DNA from: Coenobita brevimanus
Taxonomy: Eukaryota; Arthropoda; Malacostraca; Decapoda; Coenobitidae
Reading direction: 5' to 3'
Assembly (NCBI GenBank): GCA_032717465.1
Contig: CM064732.1
Span: 20,804,942 to 20,868,941 of the forward strand
DNA: 64,000 nt
The stretch's first letter is position 1, and the number at the start of each line of letters is the position of its first letter. Both the position numbers and the translations under genes were made by a program. Below, in pieces: positions 13,447-25,364 of the stretch. The notes below the pieces were generated by a model. That model worked only from the letters and a program-made list of their open reading frames with translations. It was not told the DNA's origin and ran no database searches.

Positions 13447-14204
13447 CCCGTCACGTCCCGAGGTTTTCCGCACCTCCGACATCCCCCAATCCCGAGGTAT
13501 TTTCAAAAATTTTTTTTTTGGCTAAAACCTCCGCTTTTGGTGAGAAACATCAAAAATTCATAGAGAAATCGCTCACCTGAGGTTTAAAATACTCAATCCA
13601 GGTAGGAGTTCCTCCTTACCTGACTGGGTTTTCTAACATGCTGGCACCAAAGAAAACGAGTTCTATGGGAGGGTAACTATTTTATCCACTCATAAACGGT
13701 ATTTATTTATTTACTTGGTACGAATTTATATGTAGTATGAGAGTATATTGGTTTTCAAGCAGTAATAAAGGCATTATAAGCATTGTTTCACTCACTAACT
13801 AATCACCATACCTGACCTTTTTTTGCCACATTACCTGATCATTATTTCTGACTGTTTCTTCTTCTAATGCTATGTAAACATTGTCCTCCACATTGTCATC
13901 GATTGGGGAATCACTCTGGCCCTGAATATCTTTACTGGCCAGGTCACTGGTAACAGGTGAATTGCTGAGACAATGGCGTGAGGGGGGGAGGCGGAAGGTT
14001 ATGCGGTGTAAGGCATTGTCCCTGCTTGGCATCTTGTAGAGGAATAGATGAAGGTGTCCCGTGTATACGTACGAAAAATCACGCGCGAAAATTGAAAATT
14101 GTGCAAATTAGGGACCTTGCAATTGCACGACATACCGGTACGTCACCGGGACTGGCAAATGCAAATCATTGCAACATACCCATATGTCAACGGGACGGGG
14201 TGGG
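13447..14204. mobile_element. piggyBac-like MITE, unit 2 of a tandem pair
   Basis: 758-bp unit homologous to unit 1 across its length (shared GGCTAAAACCTCCGCTTTT, GAATTTATAT, AAAAATCAC and CGTACGTCACCGG-type blocks). It is flanked by TTAA at 13443-13446 and 14205-14208. Its ends are CCCGTCACGTCCCG and, inverted, CCCACCCCGTCCCG. The whole array interrupts the LINE at a TTAA that fits the LINE codon series, so the LINE was there first. Confidence 0.75.
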
Positions 14205-14239
14205 TTAAACCAAGGTTTTCTTGCATCAATCAAAGGATA

Positions 14240-14960
14240 TGAGAAAGGAATGTATGCTTCCATGCCTGAGAGAATATTCAGTAATGTGCAAGGCACACTC
14301 AGATGGCTCCTGGCCATGGAAGCAATAATCATTCCAGGGAAAAATCTAAAATGTACTGCTTGAGGGCCTCCCAATCCGCAGCCGTACCTGAACGATTGGA
14401 CAGGTTATGGTGATAAGGTTGTGATCGGAAAAGCCCAACGGAAAGAAAAGATTAACAGTGTAAGCAGAAGGATTAGTTGTAAGGAAGAGGTCAGGTATGT
14501 TGGCACTTTCTCCATGGCAGTCAGGGATATGGGTAGGGTGCTGTACAAGCTGCTCTTGGTCATTAAGGATAGAAAAGGTGTAGGATTGTTCACCAGGTGG
14601 ATCAGTGAAAGGAGAGGGGAGCCAAAGGTGGTGATGAACATTGAAATCTCCTAGAATGGAGATTTCTGAGAAAGGAGAAATGGATAGAATGTGTTCCATC
14701 GTAGAAGTAAGATAGTCGAAGAGTTTTTGATAGTCAGTAGAAATAGGAGATAAGTAAACAGCACAGATATATTTAGTCAGAGAATGACAGGAAAGCCGAA
14801 GCCAGAGTGTAGAGAATTGAAAAGAATCGAGTTCAGGAACACGAGAGCAAGATAAGTCGTTCTGTATATATATACACAACAACCACCTTTGGCTTTAAAA
14901 TGAGTATAGAGAAAGTAGAAGGATACAGAAAAGGGTTTGCTGTCAGTTGCCTCAGACAAC
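14240..14960 (-). pseudogene. LINE endonuclease (APE type), broken
   Basis: The minus frame 14882-14346 contains ICAVYLSPIS, the ILGDFNVHHHLW motif (catalytic D and N), the PNIPDLFLT-equivalent region and SDHNLI (catalytic His). 14959-14777 supplies the SEATDSKPFSVSFYFLYTHF stretch in another frame, preceded by LTETQLS at about 14970. It is the endonuclease of the same LINE and is frameshifted near 14880. Confidence 0.85.
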
Positions 14961-15189
14961 TGAGTCTCAGTCAGGAAAAGAAGGTGTGATTTAGAGGAGG
15001 AGAGGTGGTGCTCAACAGAGCGAAAGTTGGAGGAAAGGACACGAATGTTGCAGAAATGAAGAAGTGAGTCAGACAGTGGTTCCAGGCAGCTCGAGTCGCC
15101 ACCGGGAGAGGGGCGGAGGGTGGGGGCATTTATGGTCCCTCCCCCCTGGGGACTCCGAGGCTATGTATTTTTCGCAGCCATGATTACTT

Positions 15190-15880
15190 TTTTGAAATTT
15201 GGAAAAGGAAATGTAATGTGTACTGTTCATTTAGTTTGGTGTTGATATATAGAGAAACTTGTATTGGAGAGCATGATGGCCTACTCACTGTGTTACTGAG
15301 ACACTGAAAAAGTTCAGCAAAGGGGAATGGTCAGGAACTAGTCCCGAGGGCTGATGAAACGGGAGCTCCAGCTCTTCCTGTCATCAGCTTTCCATCCACC
15401 TTGGGAGTACTGCCCTGCTCAACTGGTGCTACAGTCTACTCCTACCGTTAAAACGCTCTAATCTGAAGGAAAAAACTACTTCTTGTCCAGTCTGGCCACA
15501 GGTTCCCCAGTTATGACTCATTTGTGGCCTTTTGTTGAGAGTGGAGGGAATGGATTTGTTTTGGGTCCAGCATTAAAATTACCAGCATGACAGTAGAGTG
15601 ACGTGTTTGTTGTATTATCACTCCCTCGCCCCTCCCTCCTTTCTTATACCCCTAAAACTGTATAGAATTATTGTGTAGTATAATTTAGTACAGTAGCTAA
15701 CACCACCATCTTCTCTCTCTCTCTCTCTCTCCTCAACGTGTGTCCAAGCAAAATAAAATAAAGGAAAATTTTTCGCTCCGTCTCGCTCACGGCATGAGTA
15801 ATTCACATTTCTGTTACCTTTTGACTGATGCTAGAAAGTGACTTCACACTGCGCGGAGGCCGCCTAAGGCAGGCTTTAAC
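15190..15880. other. No gene recognised
   Basis: Unassigned sequence with a short (TC)n at about 15714-15731. No recognisable frame. Confidence 0.4.
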
Positions 15881-15881
15881 A

Positions 15882-15885
<4 letters not shown>

Positions 15886-15968
<83 letters not shown>
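15886..15968. repeat. (TA)n microsatellite at an RTE-A 3' end
   Basis: Perfect TA array directly following the minus-strand 3' end of the RTE-A fragment. Confidence 0.97.
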
Positions 15969-15969
<1 letters not shown>

Positions 15970-16221
15970 TTAGGCTGCTTCCCCCAAGGAAAGAGAGGTA
16001 GCCGAGACAGGACGACAGACTCCCAATTTGATCATCCACTGAAACACATTCATACGCATCTTAGCCCCAAAGGGGAGAAGGGACAGATCCTCGCCGCACC
16101 ACACCACACGAGGGTCAACTATGCAGTCCAGTCAGAAGACAGAAGCAGCAGGGCCCGACAGTAGAGCTGGTTTACCCCTGCCACAACATAAAGGACCCAA
16201 CCCCTTACCGGCACCTGCCCT
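15969..16221 (-). mobile_element. RTE-A LINE, 3' UTR fragment
   Basis: The reverse complement matches 41110-41350 of the nearly complete element. Shared landmarks include GTGGCAGGGGTAAACCAG, GGATCTGTCC, CTCCCCTTTGGGGCTAAGAT, GTCGTCCTGTCTCGGCTACC and CCTTGGGGGAAGCAGCCTA. It is 5'-truncated and contains no coding sequence, as expected for abortive target-primed reverse transcription. Confidence 0.9.
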
Positions 16222-16504
<283 letters not shown>

Positions 16505-16536
16505 TTAATGACCGGCAAACCGATCAGTCTCTTTAA

Positions 16537-16716
16537 CCCATTGGAGCCCAGTGTCCGGAATATTGGACAGAACTGGGATTTTTCAAGTCTATAAAGCAGG
16601 GAACCCCCAGGTATGGACCTATGAGTTTCGTGACTATGAGCTGGTAGGCGGAGGGCGGTACGCTTAGTACCCACCTAGTGCCATGCCTCGCCCAGCACCC
16701 CGAGGGATCCAATGGG
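16537..16716. mobile_element. TTAA-type MITE, 180-bp unit 2
   Basis: Direct repeat of unit 1 with a few substitutions, preceded by TTAA at 16533-16536 and ending at ATAT. The two units are in the same orientation with a 24-bp spacer between the two TTAA sites. Confidence 0.7.
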
Positions 16717-16945
16717 ATATATAAAGCGATATTGATCACAGCAGTAAAAGAGATGAGGTGAACATGAATAGGATATGAAAGTGAGAACGGGGGATAACGA
16801 AAAGTGAGAGTTTTACCAAAATGACGTAAATAAAAAAAAAGAAAGAAAACAATGAAAAGTGGTAGCTATACAAGGGGAAATTTATGTAATAGGTGCATGT
16901 TCCAAAGAAAAGTGAGAGGGATATTTCAAAATAAAAGTACCGTAT

Positions 16946-16947
<2 letters not shown>

Positions 16948-16984
<37 letters not shown>
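16948..16984. repeat. (GA)n microsatellite
   Basis: Perfect GA array, flanked by purine-rich unassigned sequence from 16717. Confidence 0.95.
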
Positions 16985-16988
<4 letters not shown>

Positions 16989-17039
16989 AGATGAAAGGTA
17001 AGTGGGTGCAAAAAATATTTGGAGGAAAAAATTTGAATG

Positions 17040-17830
17040 TTTAGAAAGATAAATATTTTGTTGCTGATGATGGATGGCCGGATGCAGAATGAATGGATGT
17101 TGATGAGTGACTGAATGGATAGTGAATATAAAGATGATGGGAGTAAGGGATGGCCTAACGATCATGAGTGGATGGATGGTTGTGGATGAAGGAAACGGCT
17201 GTGGTAGAAGGATGATGAATGGTGATGGTTGAATTAGTCAGTGATTGGTGATGGATGAATGAATAAATTGAAATAATTGAAAAATGGAATATGGTGGATG
17301 AATGCATGGATGGTGACAAGTGTATGAAAGGATACTGAATGAACGGAGTAATGGACTATGAAAGATGGACAAATGGATTGTGAGTGATGTATAATTGCAT
17401 GATGGATGAATGAGTGAAATGATGATAACGGATGAATGAATGGAATGTCAAGAGTAAACGGATAGATGGTGATAAACAGACTGGTGAATAAATAATGAAA
17501 ACCGAATAAATTGATGCGTGAATGAATGAACAAGTCGGTGGTATGGTGACAGGAGTGGGTGATCAGATGATTACCGGAAATTATAGTATATGGAATGTGA
17601 TAAATGGGTGTAATGGTGATGAATAAACTTATGAGTGACAGTGAATAACAATGAATGGTGCTGTATGAAAGTATGGAAAGATAAGGATTGTAGGCCATTG
17701 AACACGCACAGATGGACGAAATAAAGGCTGAACAAATGCAGAAATGAATTTATGGGTGGAATAACTAAGTGCATGAAAGAGTGGAAGAATTACTAGATTA
17801 AAAAGAAGGAAGGTGAAAGAAGGAATATTA
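17040..17830. repeat. Degenerate (GGATGAAT)-type minisatellite
   Basis: About 790 bp built from diverged TGGATG, GAATGA and GGTGATG words with occasional unrelated insertions. Frames through it encode only His/Ile/Ser-rich artefacts. Confidence 0.75.
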
Positions 17831-17857
17831 ATTACATTTTTTGATCAGGCCATCAGT

Positions 17858-17859
<2 letters not shown>

Positions 17860-17898
<39 letters not shown>

Positions 17899-17941
17899 CA
17901 ACCTTCCTACCTACCTACCTACCTACCTACCTACCTACCTA
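17860..17941. repeat. (CT)n and (CTAC)n microsatellites
   Basis: (CT)n at 17860-17895, then (CTAC)n at 17906-17941. Confidence 0.95.
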
Positions 17942-18166
17942 TGCCAATTTTAACCAATGAGCCAATAGTCAATATCACTTACTCCGCTCCCCATCTCACC
18001 TCTTTTCAGTCCCCTCCTCATTTTCCCTCGCTTTCTTTCTCTCACCCTAGCGTTTTTCCCCTCTCGCGGCTTATTTTTCCACCTCTCATCCGATTTTTCC
18101 CTTCTGTTCCTACCCACTGATTTTCATTGCCTAATAGCCTTTCTCTTCATTTTTCAACGCTTCCCC

Positions 18167-18169
<3 letters not shown>

Positions 18170-18214
<45 letters not shown>
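18170..18214. repeat. (TC)n microsatellite
   Basis: Perfect TC array within a longer pyrimidine-rich stretch (about 17990-18245). Confidence 0.95.
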
Positions 18215-18218
<4 letters not shown>

Positions 18219-18245
18219 TCCGTTCTCCTCTTTCCTTTTTCTTCT

Positions 18246-18919
18246 AATATTTTACCACTTGTGTTTTCTCCATCAGTTATGATTGCTTTGTTGCAGGACC
18301 AAAACTTGTTCACATATTTGAAACATGAGGGTGAGATCTGGACAAAATACTGACCACATGCAGCACTTATATAACCGGATTTTTTTTTTTTTTCGCTTCA
18401 CTTTAAAATACAATTTCTGGGGTAAATACATTATTTCATGATTTCCTCTTCTCATTAAGTATGACCTAACATTCTTATAAGTTACACATTGTTGTAAACT
18501 AACAGCGTAAGCCCGTCCCCGTCACTGGCCTGAAATATATGATGAGACAGTGTATGCTTGAAAGCAATGAACATTTATATAACCTCCCAAGAATGTGTAT
18601 GTATGTGTGTGTGAGAAAGAAAGAGAACAAACACATCGCTCCTACTTGGAAATATTCTCCTAAGGGGTTTTTATCACCTAAGAGTGAACCAAGGAGCTTT
18701 GATATATTGGAGGAGTCGTGACGTTACACCTCTGAAACCACCGCCAAGGCCGCATTTGCCCGGCACTGCCATGCTGGACCACTTATTTTACTGAGCTGTA
18801 CAGCACTGCTAATGGGTCCTTATCTTGCCTGATATGTTGGCCTGCTCAACCTATGGGTATGCCTAGATAAATACGAGAGATCCTATATTTCTCAATTGGT
18901 GAGTTTTATACACTGTGGG
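18246..18919. other. No gene recognised
   Basis: Unassigned sequence with a poly-T run at about 18379. Short frames here show no known motif. Confidence 0.4.
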
Positions 18920-19296
18920 CAGTGGCGTACCCAGAAAATTGAAAAGGAGGGTCCTCTTTTTTTTTTTTTTTCTTATCTTTTTAACTGTGTAGCCCATGAC
19001 TTTGGCGAGCGCAGCGAGCCCATACAGCTGGAGGGTTCGCGGGGGTGCTGTAAGCCCCCCCCCCCCTCCCGAGAAAATTTTGCATTTTGGCCAATTTTAT
19101 GATCATTTTGAGGCCATATGGAATGGGTATACGACATAAATATAGCATATTCTAAAGTAATCTTTAAGTACTCTGTGCCACTGAGTTACCGTATGATTCA
19201 GTCTCTCCAATAACTTATACCACTAAAATTCAAACGCTCACATTTCGATCAAACAACTTTACAACTGTAATAAACTAATAACAAATTATATATATT

Positions 19297-19343
<47 letters not shown>

Positions 19344-19377
19344 AGCATGTTGGAGCCTTTAAAAAACGAAAACGAAA

Positions 19378-19458
<81 letters not shown>

Positions 19459-19506
19459 AAAGGGGGGGCCATGGCTGCATGCTCCCCGTCCCTCGGTACG
19501 CCACTG
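18920..19506 (+). mobile_element. hAT-like MITE with internal (AT)n arrays
   Basis: Left end CAGTGGCGTACC and right end GGTACGCCACTG form a perfect 12-bp terminal inverted repeat. The interior holds a GGCGAGCGCAGCGAGCC block, a C/G homopolymer stretch and (AT)n arrays at about 19290-19340 and 19380-19455. A partial reverse copy lies at 41446-41682 and a right-end fragment at 36266-36318. CAGTGGCG-type termini are common in hAT elements, but no 8-bp target duplication is evident here, so the superfamily is tentative. Confidence 0.65.
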
Positions 19507-19639
19507 TCTATGCCGCGGGGTCTCCTTTGTAGATGGTGTAAGTGCTCTTATATATTATAATTCAATGTGCCAGACCATTCAGCTTATGAATGAACTCATA
19601 TAGACAAGTAAGATTCAATAAATCTCCAGTTCCTCTATG

Positions 19640-19895
19640 TAAGGAAGAATTAAGGAACCAAAGAATAGAAGCCCGCAAGTTGTTCCCTTCGAGAAAGAAT
19701 AAAGACACGATAATTAAGAGTCAAATTCAAGAGCCGTTCATGTCGAGATTCCTGGACAAGCTGCTTTTAAAAGACTGGAGGTCATTGGGAAAAAGAAACA
19801 AAGACAGAGGAAGACAGTCCCAGAGTTGACCTGTTCCATACATGAGTCACTGGGAGTAGCCATTAACTTTTGCATTAGAGCTGGATAGAAAAGGG
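19640..19895 (-). mobile_element. Jockey/CR1-like LINE, 3' fragment
   Basis: Homologous to the 3' end of the LINE at 10680-15180. Shared text includes CAAATTCAAGA, AGACAGAGGAAGACAGT, CAGAGTTGACCTGTT and GGGAGTA. It lacks catalytic domains. Confidence 0.8.
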
Positions 19896-20069
19896 AAGGT
19901 TAAACAGAAATCGATATGATGACAAAATATCTGTATATCCACAAGCATTAAAGGCCTCATGTACACATACAATTAAACTCCAATTTGTTGTCCAAATGTC
20001 ATCATATCAGCTAACGGGTGTACCCGGAAAGATGAGATTCTACAACCCTGCACTGGTTATTTTAAAAGT

Positions 20070-20400
<331 letters not shown>

Positions 20401-20407
20401 ATATCTG

Positions 20408-20520
20408 TTGACTAAGGATATAAGGCTGCAGTCTTTCAGGGCTTCCTGTACAGTCTAGTACAGTATATGTAGTGCTGATAAACCTGATGATATAACTGAG
20501 GCCGTTACAGAGGGTGCAGT
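20408..20520 (+). repeat. 113-bp direct repeat, copy 1
   Basis: Begins TTGACTAAGGATATAAGGCT and ends GAGGGTGCAGT. Nearly identical to 20615-20727 (two differences seen, within TACAGTATATG versus TACAGCGTATG). No coding motif. Confidence 0.9.
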
Positions 20521-20534
20521 ATATATATATACCC

Positions 20535-20536
<2 letters not shown>

Positions 20537-20614
<78 letters not shown>
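20537..20614. repeat. (TA)n between the 113-bp repeats
   Basis: TA array filling most of the space between the two 113-bp copies. Confidence 0.95.
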
Positions 20615-20617
<3 letters not shown>

Positions 20618-20727
20618 ACTAAGGATATAAGGCTGCAGTCTTTCAGGGCTTCCTGTACAGTCTAGTACAGCGTATGTAGTGCTGATAAACCTGATGATAT
20701 AACTGAGGCCGTTACAGAGGGTGCAGT
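20615..20727 (+). repeat. 113-bp direct repeat, copy 2
   Basis: Second copy, offset by 207 bp from the first. The downstream sequence continues as unique-looking DNA. Confidence 0.9.
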
Positions 20728-21059
20728 TATGAAAGTCTCAATCATTCATGAAGAGGCCAATGATGTAATTGGCTTTGCTCGTCTCGGTCGTCTCCTGGAT
20801 GCTGCACCATGTTTTTTCTAGAAAAAAAAAATCACCATACGAGGCGTATAGACGGGTCAGTCAAGACGTCATAAACTATAGATAGACTAATGGAGGCTAG
20901 AACATTGGAGATTTTCTCATGAACACGCTTAGTTTGCGGAATAAATTTTCTGGTTATTTCTGAGGCTCTTGCTCTTGCTGAAGATTGCAGTGTAACAGGC
21001 CATGTGAATAATGGCTCATCTCCGAACAACAAGATTTTTCAGCAAAGTGTAACATACTA

Positions 21060-24000
21060 GGTTACAAAATTTTCAGTAATGAGAGAAAAAATAGAGCAGG
21101 AGGCATGGCCTTTATCCATACGTTAATTCCAAATCTTTTATCAATAACACTGGAACTATTTATCTCCACCATAGAAATAAATCCAGTAGCAAAACAGGAT
21201 TTGAGCTGATTTATCGTCTGCCACCACGGTCCAGTTACAATGACAGTGAAATTTACAATTAAACTGCTGAAAAACTTAGTATCCAAAATACTGTTGTCAG
21301 CAGTGATTTTAAATTACCAGCTGCCAAATGGGGTGAGGCCCTATCTTCACACACAGGGCTGAATCTGTGCACTAACTTGCCAGAGGGCTCATTGCATCAG
21401 CTCGTAGATTGTCCAGCACAAGGAGGTAGCATATTAGATCTGGTTTTGGCCAACGTGGAAAATGAGAAAGTAATATTATGGTAGGAGACGAGTTTAGCAC
21501 TAGTGACCATCATATGGTCACACTCAGCCTTAAATTCTGTGACAACAGTAACAGAGCTACTTATGAGAATGGTCCAAAGTATAAGACAGCAGATTTTCAA
21601 AAACTAAAGGAAATTACTGGTCCTTGAGACTGAAGCCTTATTATACGAACAGTAAACAGTAAAAAATTATCATGAAAGTTTTGTGGTGCTTTTGATACAG
21701 TTTTACGTACTGGTTCCAATAATCCCATCCGTTTTTTTTTTTTTTTTTTTTTCTAAAACGTCTAGTTTTTATGATGAGTGATGAACCTTCATGTTGAAAC
21801 TATATATAACAATATTCACATAAATTCCTGTTCTTAACACTGTGTATGGTTTAATGCAACTGTTGTTTATTGAATCAGTCGAAATGTCAAGGCAATGCAA
21901 GAGTAGCCCTGACTTTCTGTTATGTCTGTGGTTCGTTCACCCCTCGGGGACAGCGACGCAACATCACCAACGATATCAAGAAGGTTTAACATCCGTACTT
22001 CGCCTGTGCTCTTGCAGATCAAGACAGAAAATAGGCACTGGATGAAATTTTTACAGCTTGTAATTTTTACAGCTTGTTTGAATGGACTAAAAGATTGGCT
22101 GAATAAGAAAAAAAGACAATGCCATTCGCCATTCCTATGATATGAAGAGAGCCGAAAGATCATGCTACAGACTGTTACTTTTGCAAGGTCATCATATCCG
22201 GGTTTTTTGTTAAGAACAAGCACAAGATTGCTTACCCCAGTCTGGAATCTGCTATAAGATCAGTGCCACACAACGACGAAGATCTTCCCATTCCAGTACC
22301 ACCAGAAGATGGTATCACCAGTAGCTACAATGAAGAAGAAGATGTAGCCCAAACTAAGTCAGATGAAGCAGCTTAGGATGCGGAGTTTTTAGCCGACATT
22401 GAAGACACACCTGAACAGTTCTCTCAGGGGGAGTTGAATGACTTAGTTCGAGAATTGGGACTACCGAAGGACAAGGTTGAACTTTTGGTATCTCATTTGA
22501 AAGAAAAATGTCTCTTCAGGAATGATGTTTGAGTAACATACTTCAGAAAACGAAATGAAGATCTTTCCTCATATTTTTCTGTTGATGGACCACTATGTTT
22601 TTGCAACGACATTGATGAATTGTTCCGTTGTCTTTCACAGAAGCATGATCATTCTCAATGGCGTTTATTCACTGATTCATCGAAGAAAATCTTGAAGGCG
22701 GTATTGCTGCACAATGGGAATATGAAACCTTCTGCGCCTTTAGGACATTCAGTGCTCATGAAAGAGTGCTACGAAAACAATGCGACCCTTTAAGATGCCA
22801 TAAAATATGAAGAATACAAACGGAGGTTATATGGAGACTTGAAAGTGATTGGTTTGTTGATGGGACTGCTATTAGACTTCACAAAACACTGTTGTTTCTT
22901 ATGCCTTTGAAACAGCCGTGCAACTCCCAAGCACTACGTACAGTCAACATGGCCACCCAGACCAACATACGAGCTAGGAATTTTGAACATCGTGAATGAG
23001 CCCCTGGTTGCTCCCGGAGACATTCTTTTTCCTCCACTTCATAATTATAAAGCTCGGCTTAATGAAGCAGTTCGTGAAGACACTGGGAAGAAGAAACACT
23101 GAAACATTAGGATAAGTCGCAAACAAATTCCCAGGCATCACTGAAGCTAAGCTGAAGGAAGGAATATCCATCGGCCCACAGATAAAGGAACTTCTGAGAG
23201 ACCACAACTTCGGCACATATCTGGCCCTGTGGAACTGGCTGCCTGGACCTCATTCAAGTTGATATGTGAAAATTTCCTGGGAAACAAGAGGTCATCGGAT
23301 TATGAAGATGGTGTTGCGAGACTTCTCAATTCATTTGCTGCTATGGGGTGTCGGATGTCGCTGAAAGTTCATTTTCTCCATTCACACCATGAAGTTTTTG
23401 AGCAGAACCTGGGAGCTATCTATGATGAACAGGGAGAACACTTCCATAAAGATATCAGTGCGGTGGAGCATTGCTATCAAGGCTTCTGGAAAGTATGTTC
23501 GCAAATTACTGCTGGATGCTGTACAGGGACGAGCCTGGAACGCAGCATCGAAGGAAGTCTAAAGCTCGATGGTTTTGATTAGTTTGACCTTTGCAAAAGT
23601 GCACTGAAACTCAGTCTTTTTTATTTGACTTGCAGGAGAGTTTCCTGTTTTGTCATTTAATTTTGGATGAAAATATAATGTATATGTGGACTATTTGGAG
23701 ACACTGAATTTATACGAATAATCGACATACTTAAAAAAACTTCCAAACCTCACATACAGTATATTAAGAAAAACTTGGTTATCGTAAGTAAGCATATGCG
23801 TCCAGTGGTAAAGTTCAACCAAAAATGATAAAAGGTAGTTTCCATAAAACTGTGACGCGCTACGCTAAAATGGACTGCATATTCGTAATCGTCGTCAAAA
23901 ATAGGTCTAGAAGTGTTATATTTTATAGCTGATGAGAGAAAAAAGTTTGATTATGTAGACCTGTGAGTATGGAAGTTATTCAAAGATATTATCGGTAAAG

Positions 24001-24975
24001 CAGTCAAATTAGGTATTCCAATGCATAACAAATGGCCTGCCAAAAATATTAAACCCAAATGGTGGAACGCAGGTTTTGAGCATTGCCTGTTAACTAAAAA
24101 CTTGCACACAAAAATTATATTACCGCAAAGAATAAAAGTTATGAAAATAAAAATGATGCTCTTTGTTGGAACACAACGAAAAAAATTCAATAAAGCAAAG
24201 CAAGAAAAACTTTGCTCTTGTTGCTCATACCAGTAAATCCAACACACAATAATTCTTGACCTACAATCAGACATAGGAAAGTAATAACAATAACAGCTGG
24301 CCGATTAGTCATACATAATGAAGAACATAACAATGATAAAATGATAGCAAAATTTTTCAGCTTTTTCTTTGCATCCATTTTTACAGCTGAAAACACAGAT
24401 TTCATGCCTGCAGCTTTTCTGGATGTCTTAGAAGAGGGTTACACAATTAGTGACATTACTGTTAGAAAGACTATGAATGATGTACGGCTTGCCACTGGTA
24501 AACTTAAAATGAATAAAGCACTGGGAAAGAAAAAAAGGAACCAGCAAATGAAATATCAAACCCATTGGCTGAGCTGTTCAGTAAATCATTAAGAAATAGT
24601 AGGGTGCCTTTTGAGTGGAAATCAGGAAATATAACTCTGACATTCAAAAAATGGAATAAATTGCTTCTGGAAAATTATCAGCCAGTAAGCTTAAGCTTAT
24701 TTGGTGTGCAAGTTGATAGAAACTATTATTGGAAAAGTTTGTTAACTACTTAGAAATAAATAATCTCACTAAAGATTCACAACACAATTATTTGAATAAT
24801 CACTCATTCTTGACAAACTTCTTGGATTTCTTCTATGATATACGCAATATATTTGATGAGACTCGATTCACTGACATTGTCTATCTTGATTTCCAAGAAG
24901 TAATTAATAAAGTTCCCCCAAAGAAACTCTTTCAGATATTAAAGGCGCAGGTCATAATTGACTGAGATCCTGTCA
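21060..24975 (+). mobile_element. CR1/L2-like LINE remnant, split by another element
   Basis: The plus-strand endonuclease remnant at about 21100-21640 shows HTGLNLCTNLPEGSLHQLVDCPAQGGSILDLVLANVEN-type text and an SDHHMVT motif, in drifting frames. RT text resumes at about 23950-24970: KFFSFFFASIFTAENTDF, KLKMNKALGKK, AELFSKSLRNSRVPFEWKSGNI, ENYQPVSL and DIVYLDFQEVINKVPPKKL. The polymerase palm D region (YLDFQ) is visible, but the ADD box is missing. The middle (about 21850-23600) is occupied by an unrelated decayed gene, taken as a later insertion. Stop codons and frameshifts are frequent. Confidence 0.75.
21850..23600 (+). pseudogene. Decayed copy of a conserved repeated gene of unknown function
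   Basis: The translated text shows a consistent but broken protein. It begins CKSSPD with C.C residues, then at about 22166 reads DCYFCKVIISGFFVKNKHK...YPSLESAIRSVPH, and at 23229-23582 reads KVHFLHSHHEVFEQNLGAIYDEQGEHFHKDI. I recognise these blocks from memory as a family found in many copies in arthropods and other invertebrates, suggesting an unclassified transposon or a domesticated gene that was amplified. At least three in-frame stops and several shifts rule out function. No terminal repeats were found. Confidence 0.6.
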
Positions 24976-25364
24976 TGAGAAAAACTGGCAAGGATGCTAG
25001 CTACATCCACAGGATTGCCATAAATGTTGTTATCCACATGCAGTGTGGTTACGGGGGTATAGGGGCGTTTAGTATGTCGTACTTTCAAAGTGTACCAAAC
25101 TTTAGTCAGAGGGGTTTCAGTGCTTCACCATGGACACAAAAGATTGCCAGGAATCTGTTAAGCCGTTCTAACTGTTTTCTTAGCCTCAGCCCTTGCCTGG
25201 TTGTGTCCAGAAAAGTTTTCCTCAGGAAGCTGATTCTCAAAAATCCCATATCTACTACTGCATTTCCTTAACACTTGTCAACAAAGTAATGTCCACCAAT
25301 GAGCACTATGCTCTGTGTGAACTGGAGAAGACTTGGGAATAGCAGCGTCAGGTGAGATTAATAA
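24976..25364. other. No gene recognised
   Basis: A 98-codon plus frame (24975-25271) has no motif I know. The stretch lies between two LINE remnants. Confidence 0.35.

Larger units (their letters stand above)
10680..15180 (-). mobile_element. Jockey/CR1-like LINE, nearly full length, split by MITEs
   Basis: The minus-strand element has an endonuclease segment at about 14960-14240 and a reverse transcriptase segment at about 12660-10790. They are separated by a TTAA-flanked insertion at 12708-14204. Removing the insert restores continuous homology with the related copy at 58850-60765 and with the protein logic across the junction. The 3' end lies near 10680 in an A/T-rich tail. Multiple frameshifts make it non-functional. 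The YADD polymerase motif and APE-type endonuclease place it in the Jockey/CR1 assemblage. The exact clade is not determined. Confidence 0.85.

Noticed and set aside
17040..17830. CRISPR-like repeat array
   Set aside because: The GGATGAAT words are short, degenerate and contiguous, with no unique spacers of constant length. The genome is eukaryotic.
18912..19514. 8-bp hAT target duplication around the MITE
   Set aside because: The left flank ACTGTGGG and right flank TCTATGCC do not match, so no duplication was claimed.
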